This document shows, one piece after another, positions 5,723 through 7,839 of a DNA stretch of 7,839 bases; positions within the stretch are counted from its first letter, which is position 1; the number at the start of each line of letters is the position of its first letter. The stretch spans positions 1 to 7,839 of the forward strand of contig CAIPBN010000100.1 of assembly GCA_903863315.1 (NCBI GenBank), written 5' to 3'. The notes under the pieces are model-generated. The model worked only from the letters and a program-made list of their open reading frames with translations. It had not been told where the DNA came from and did not search any database. Source of the DNA: an uncultured Verrucomicrobiota bacterium. GTDB taxonomy: Bacteria; Verrucomicrobiota; Verrucomicrobiia; Limisphaerales; SXTU01. The translations under genes were made by a program, and so were the position numbers.

Positions 5723-7168
5723 ATGAAAACAATACGATGCTTCTCATGGGCCGGCCTCGCGGGGCTGCTCCTGCTGGCCGGGGGAGTAGGCGGGGGAAAC
5801 ACCTGGGCGCAGGCAACGGCGGATTTTGCCGGGGTGTGGAACAACGTTTACCTGTCCGCTCCGGGCCGGCTGACGTTGCGGCTCGCCACCAACACCCACA
5901 ATGGAGGCGTGTATGTGAGCCTGCAGAACATCGACGAGCGGAACCAGTTCGAGACCAGGTCCATGGCGGTAACCGTGGACGCCAATGGCAACTTCAGTGG
6001 TCCGGTCAGCGGCAGTGTGGCGCTCGCCGGGCCGGGGCTGGTGCGGGCGGTGGCCAATGGGGAGAGCCCGAACTATTTCTCCATCAACGCGGCGCAGGAC
6101 GTGATGTTCGCGGTGAAGCAAGATCCGGGCAGCTCCATGCAGGATATGGAGCTGATCCTGAAGGCCCCGGCCAGTCTGACGGTGGGCGAACTCGCCGGGA
6201 CCTGGAAGATGATGTCCTTGGGCATTCCGCGGGCACTGAGTTTCCAATGGTCCACCAATTACTCCGACCCGAACCAAGTGATTTCCGGCATCGTCGCGGT
6301 GGAGGGCCGGCAGGAGTTCAACGCGGGAAGCGGCACGCTGGTCACGTCCCCGGACGGGTCGTTCACCTTGGTTTTTGGCACCGAGGTCATGGCGGGCACC
6401 GTGACCCCGGGGGCCAATGGCGTGTTGGCGATCACGATTCCCATGCCGCCGCCCAACCCGGCGATGAACCTCACGTTCTACGTGAACGCCTCCAAGGATG
6501 TCATGGCGGCGGTGCATGCGGAGGGCAACTATCAGGAAATGCTCGTCGCCGTGAAGCTGCCGGCGGCCACGACGGTGGGGGAGTTGAAGGGATTGTGGCG
6601 CTCGGGCTCCTTCGAGACACCTTCCGTCCTCACGCTCAACTACAACGGCCTGGGCTTTGTCTTCGACATTCCTGAGAAGGGGCGGTTTGAACTCCATTCG
6701 GAGACGGTGCATGCCGGACATGCCGGGGTGTTCACCGCGCCGTCGGATCTCGGGCTCGGCACGTTCTCTGTGCTGGCTCCCGGCCTCGTGCAGGTGAGCG
6801 GCACCAACGCCAATGGCGAGACTTGGGGCGAGCAACTGTTCTGCAACGCGGGCGGGAACTTCATGATCGTTTCCGGCACCGGTGGCTACAACAAGCTGCT
6901 GTTCGTGGTGCGCGCTCCGGCGGAGGAATATCGGTATGGTGCCGGCGTGGTCACCGAGGGGGACTATGGCTTGATCGTCGTCAAGCCTCCAGGAGCCCCG
7001 CCTGGCACGGTGAAACTCTATTGGGCCTCCTCGCCCAATCGTGAACTGATGCAAAGCTCCGACTTCCAGAACTGGAGCGCGGTTCCGAGCACGCTGGGAA
7101 GTCACGAGCACGCCCTTGGGGCCGGGGCTGCCAGGGCCTTTTACCGGGTGCGGCAAGTGGCTCCGTAA
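5723..7168 (+). CDS. Exported triple-repeat protein with Verrucomicrobiota-type C-terminal module, 481 aa
   Basis: I do not recognise a named family. Residues 1-30 form a Sec signal peptide: KTIR, the hydrophobic core GLAGLLLLAGG, then a likely cut after TWAQ (about 30). The mature part has three degenerate repeats of about 120 residues, at 33-148, 153-280 and 284-399. Each starts with a '-DFAGVW / VGELAGTW / VGELKGLW' strand and ends near 'ELILKAP / LVAVKLP / LFVVRAP'. Internal landmarks are SINAAQDVMFAV, YVNASKDVMAAV and FCNAGGNFMIV. The pattern suggests repeated beta-sandwich or beta-barrel units. Residues about 429-478 (LYWASSP ... MQSSDFQNWSAV ... AFYRV) match a C-terminal module widespread in secreted Verrucomicrobiota proteins. 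No catalytic motif is visible, so a binding or structural role outside the cytoplasm is most likely. It diverges from the PSCyt operon, converges on the DUF3298 gene, and appears to be monocistronic. Confidence 0.86.
   Translation: MKTIRCFSWAGLAGLLLLAGGVGGGNTWAQATADFAGVWNNVYLSAPGRLTLRLATNTHNGGVYVSLQNIDERNQFETRSMAVTVDANGNFSGPVSGSVALAGPGLVRAVANGESPNYFSINAAQDVMFAVKQDPGSSMQDMELILKAPASLTVGELAGTWKMMSLGIPRALSFQWSTNYSDPNQVISGIVAVEGRQEFNAGSGTLVTSPDGSFTLVFGTEVMAGTVTPGANGVLAITIPMPPPNPAMNLTFYVNASKDVMAAVHAEGNYQEMLVAVKLPAATTVGELKGLWRSGSFETPSVLTLNYNGLGFVFDIPEKGRFELHSETVHAGHAGVFTAPSDLGLGTFSVLAPGLVQVSGTNANGETWGEQLFCNAGGNFMIVSGTGGYNKLLFVVRAPAEEYRYGAGVVTEGDYGLIVVKPPGAPPGTVKLYWASSPNRELMQSSDFQNWSAVPSTLGSHEHALGAGAARAFYRVRQVAP
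5819..6919 (+). repeat. Three degenerate protein-level repeats within the exoprotein
   Basis: Copies lie at about 5819-6166, 6179-6562 and 6572-6919. The protein similarity is clearest in the opening GELxGxW strand, the 'DVM-AV' segment of copies 1 and 2, and the closing hydrophobic strand before 'AP' or 'LP'. The DNA has diverged beyond obvious identity, so the duplication is old. Copies 2 and 3 agree best at their starts; copies 1 and 2 agree best in the DVM segment. Confidence 0.65.
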
Positions 7169-7201
7169 CACAGCGCCCAATCGTGCTTCCTGAGTGCCGT
7201 G
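7169..7201. other. Short gap between convergent genes
   Basis: Only 33 bp separate the TAA of the exoprotein gene from the TAG of the DUF3298 gene. No stable hairpin or T-run was found, so any terminator must lie inside the coding regions or be of another type. Confidence 0.5.
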
Positions 7202-7839
7202 CTACTTCCCGCGTGGCAGCCATCGGGCTGGCCCATCATCCCGGAGCAGATCCTTCAGCTCCGCGTAGTCGAAGTGGACCACGAACTCGCCGTCCGCGCC
7301 GGACGCGATGGCATAGGGGTTGAAGTAGATTTGCAGTCCGGTGGGCGAGAGCGTGAAGGCATCCACGCAGGTGTCGGCATCGGTGACGGCGCCCTGCGCT
7401 CGGCCCGGCGCGCCGCCCGCCGCGAGCTTCGGCACGCACCGCTGGCGCAACTCAGCCCGCCAGTTCACCTCGGGCCGGAGCAACTCCGCGAGCTCCAGCT
7501 CGCGCAAGCCGCGTTCGGTGGCGAGGAAGTTCGCCCCGCGCCAGTGCGAGTGGTTGCCGTTGCCGCCGACCTCGTCGTAGCTCCACACGCAGAAGCTCGC
7601 GAGGTTCGTGGTGAGTAGCCGCAGTTGCCAGTGCGCGTTCAACTCATGTGTGTTCATCAGCATGGGCTGGCGGAAGCGCAGATTCTCCCGCCAGAACTCC
7701 AGCGGCTCGGTGGTGAACTCCTCTGTCGCGGCCTCACACTGGCGGACAATCTCGCGGCCAATCGCAGCGTGAAACTCCGAGCCGTCCGGCAGCTTCGGAA
7801 ACTGCGCGCGAAACTCCTTCGTCCCGCCCCAATGCCCCA
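7202..7839 (-). CDS. C-terminal part of a DUF3298 (RsiV/PdaC-like) domain protein, 5' end outside window
   Basis: The frame is open from the right edge to a TAG at 7202-7204, giving 211 residues. An ATG at 7663 is internal, because similarity to the family continues before it. The central part, VWSYDEVGGNGNHSHWRGAN followed by an 'ATERGLRELELAELL' segment and a pair of Cys residues (in LRQRCVPK and DTCVDAF), fits the 'GGAH ... G--L-L-dLf' core of DUF3298. The tail FTLSPTGLQIYFNPY followed by IASGADGEFVVHFDYAELKDLL is the characteristic end of this domain. DUF3298 occurs in RsiV-type anti-sigma factors and next to polysaccharide deacetylase domains, usually outside the cytoplasm; its ligand here is unknown. 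Any signal peptide or partner domain lies beyond the window, so the full architecture cannot be stated. Confidence 0.75.
   Translation of the reverse strand, partial: GHWGGTKEFRAQFPKLPDGSEFHAAIGREIVRQCEAATEEFTTEPLEFWRENLRFRQPMLMNTHELNAHWQLRLLTTNLASFCVWSYDEVGGNGNHSHWRGANFLATERGLRELELAELLRPEVNWRAELRQRCVPKLAAGGAPGRAQGAVTDADTCVDAFTLSPTGLQIYFNPYAIASGADGEFVVHFDYAELKDLLRDDGPARWLPRGK

Noticed and set aside
5623..6675. Plus-strand frame of 350 codons overlapping the exoprotein gene in another frame
   Set aside because: The product is dominated by Arg, Gly, His and Gln and has no domain. It overlaps a gene with clear protein features, so it is a shadow frame.
5744..7180. Long open frame on the minus strand opposite the whole exoprotein gene (478 codons)
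   Set aside because: Its product is rich in Arg, His, Gly and Pro with no domain or signal peptide. The opposite strand encodes a protein with signal peptide, repeats and ribosome binding site. Such antisense frames are expected from codon bias in GC-rich DNA.
1..7839. Defence island, toxin-antitoxin pair, CRISPR array, insertion sequence or prophage
   Set aside because: No transposase, nuclease, integrase, direct-repeat array or terminal inverted repeats were seen; genes present are exported or metabolic families common in this lineage.

Overview
The window looks like chromosomal DNA from a GC-rich member of the Verrucomicrobiota or a close Planctomycetota-Verrucomicrobiota relative. The lineage call is an inference from gene content: a PSCyt1/DUF1549/DUF1553 cytochrome-like gene paired with a DUF1501 gene, a leucine-rich-repeat protein ending in an AAEFW motif, and a secreted protein whose C-terminus carries the 'QSSDFQNW ... 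AFYRV' module common in Verrucomicrobiota exoproteins. No mobile element, CRISPR array, phage gene, rRNA or tRNA was seen.

Layout. The left edge (1-141, +) holds the last 46 codons of a probable UlaG-like MBL-fold hydrolase. It converges on a leftward block read from right to left: the 1031-aa PSCyt1-DUF1549-DUF1553 protein (start 5485), the 487-aa DUF1501 protein (start 2386, 3 nt after the previous stop), and a 214-aa leucine-rich-repeat protein (start 844, 78 nt further on, with its own ribosome binding site and a hairpin in the gap). A 237-bp intergenic region (5486-5722) with two adjoining hairpins separates this block from a divergent gene, 5723-7168 (+). That gene encodes a 481-aa exported protein with three degenerate repeats of about 120 residues. 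It converges, across 33 bp, on the C-terminal 211 codons of a DUF3298-type protein (7202 to the right edge, -).

Function. The PSCyt and DUF1501 proteins form the recurrent gene pair of Planctomycetota and Verrucomicrobiota. Both carry export signals, Sec-like and twin-arginine respectively, so they probably act together in the periplasm or another extracytoplasmic compartment. The biochemical role of such pairs is not firmly established; links to polysaccharide or sulfated-substrate use are hypotheses. The LRR protein may be a third member of the transcription unit but has its own translation signals. The flanking genes have no evident functional link.

Nothing here amounts to a clearly new system. 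The best leads are the PSCyt/DUF1501/LRR arrangement, the uncharacterised triple-repeat exoprotein, and the two hairpins in the divergent intergenic region.
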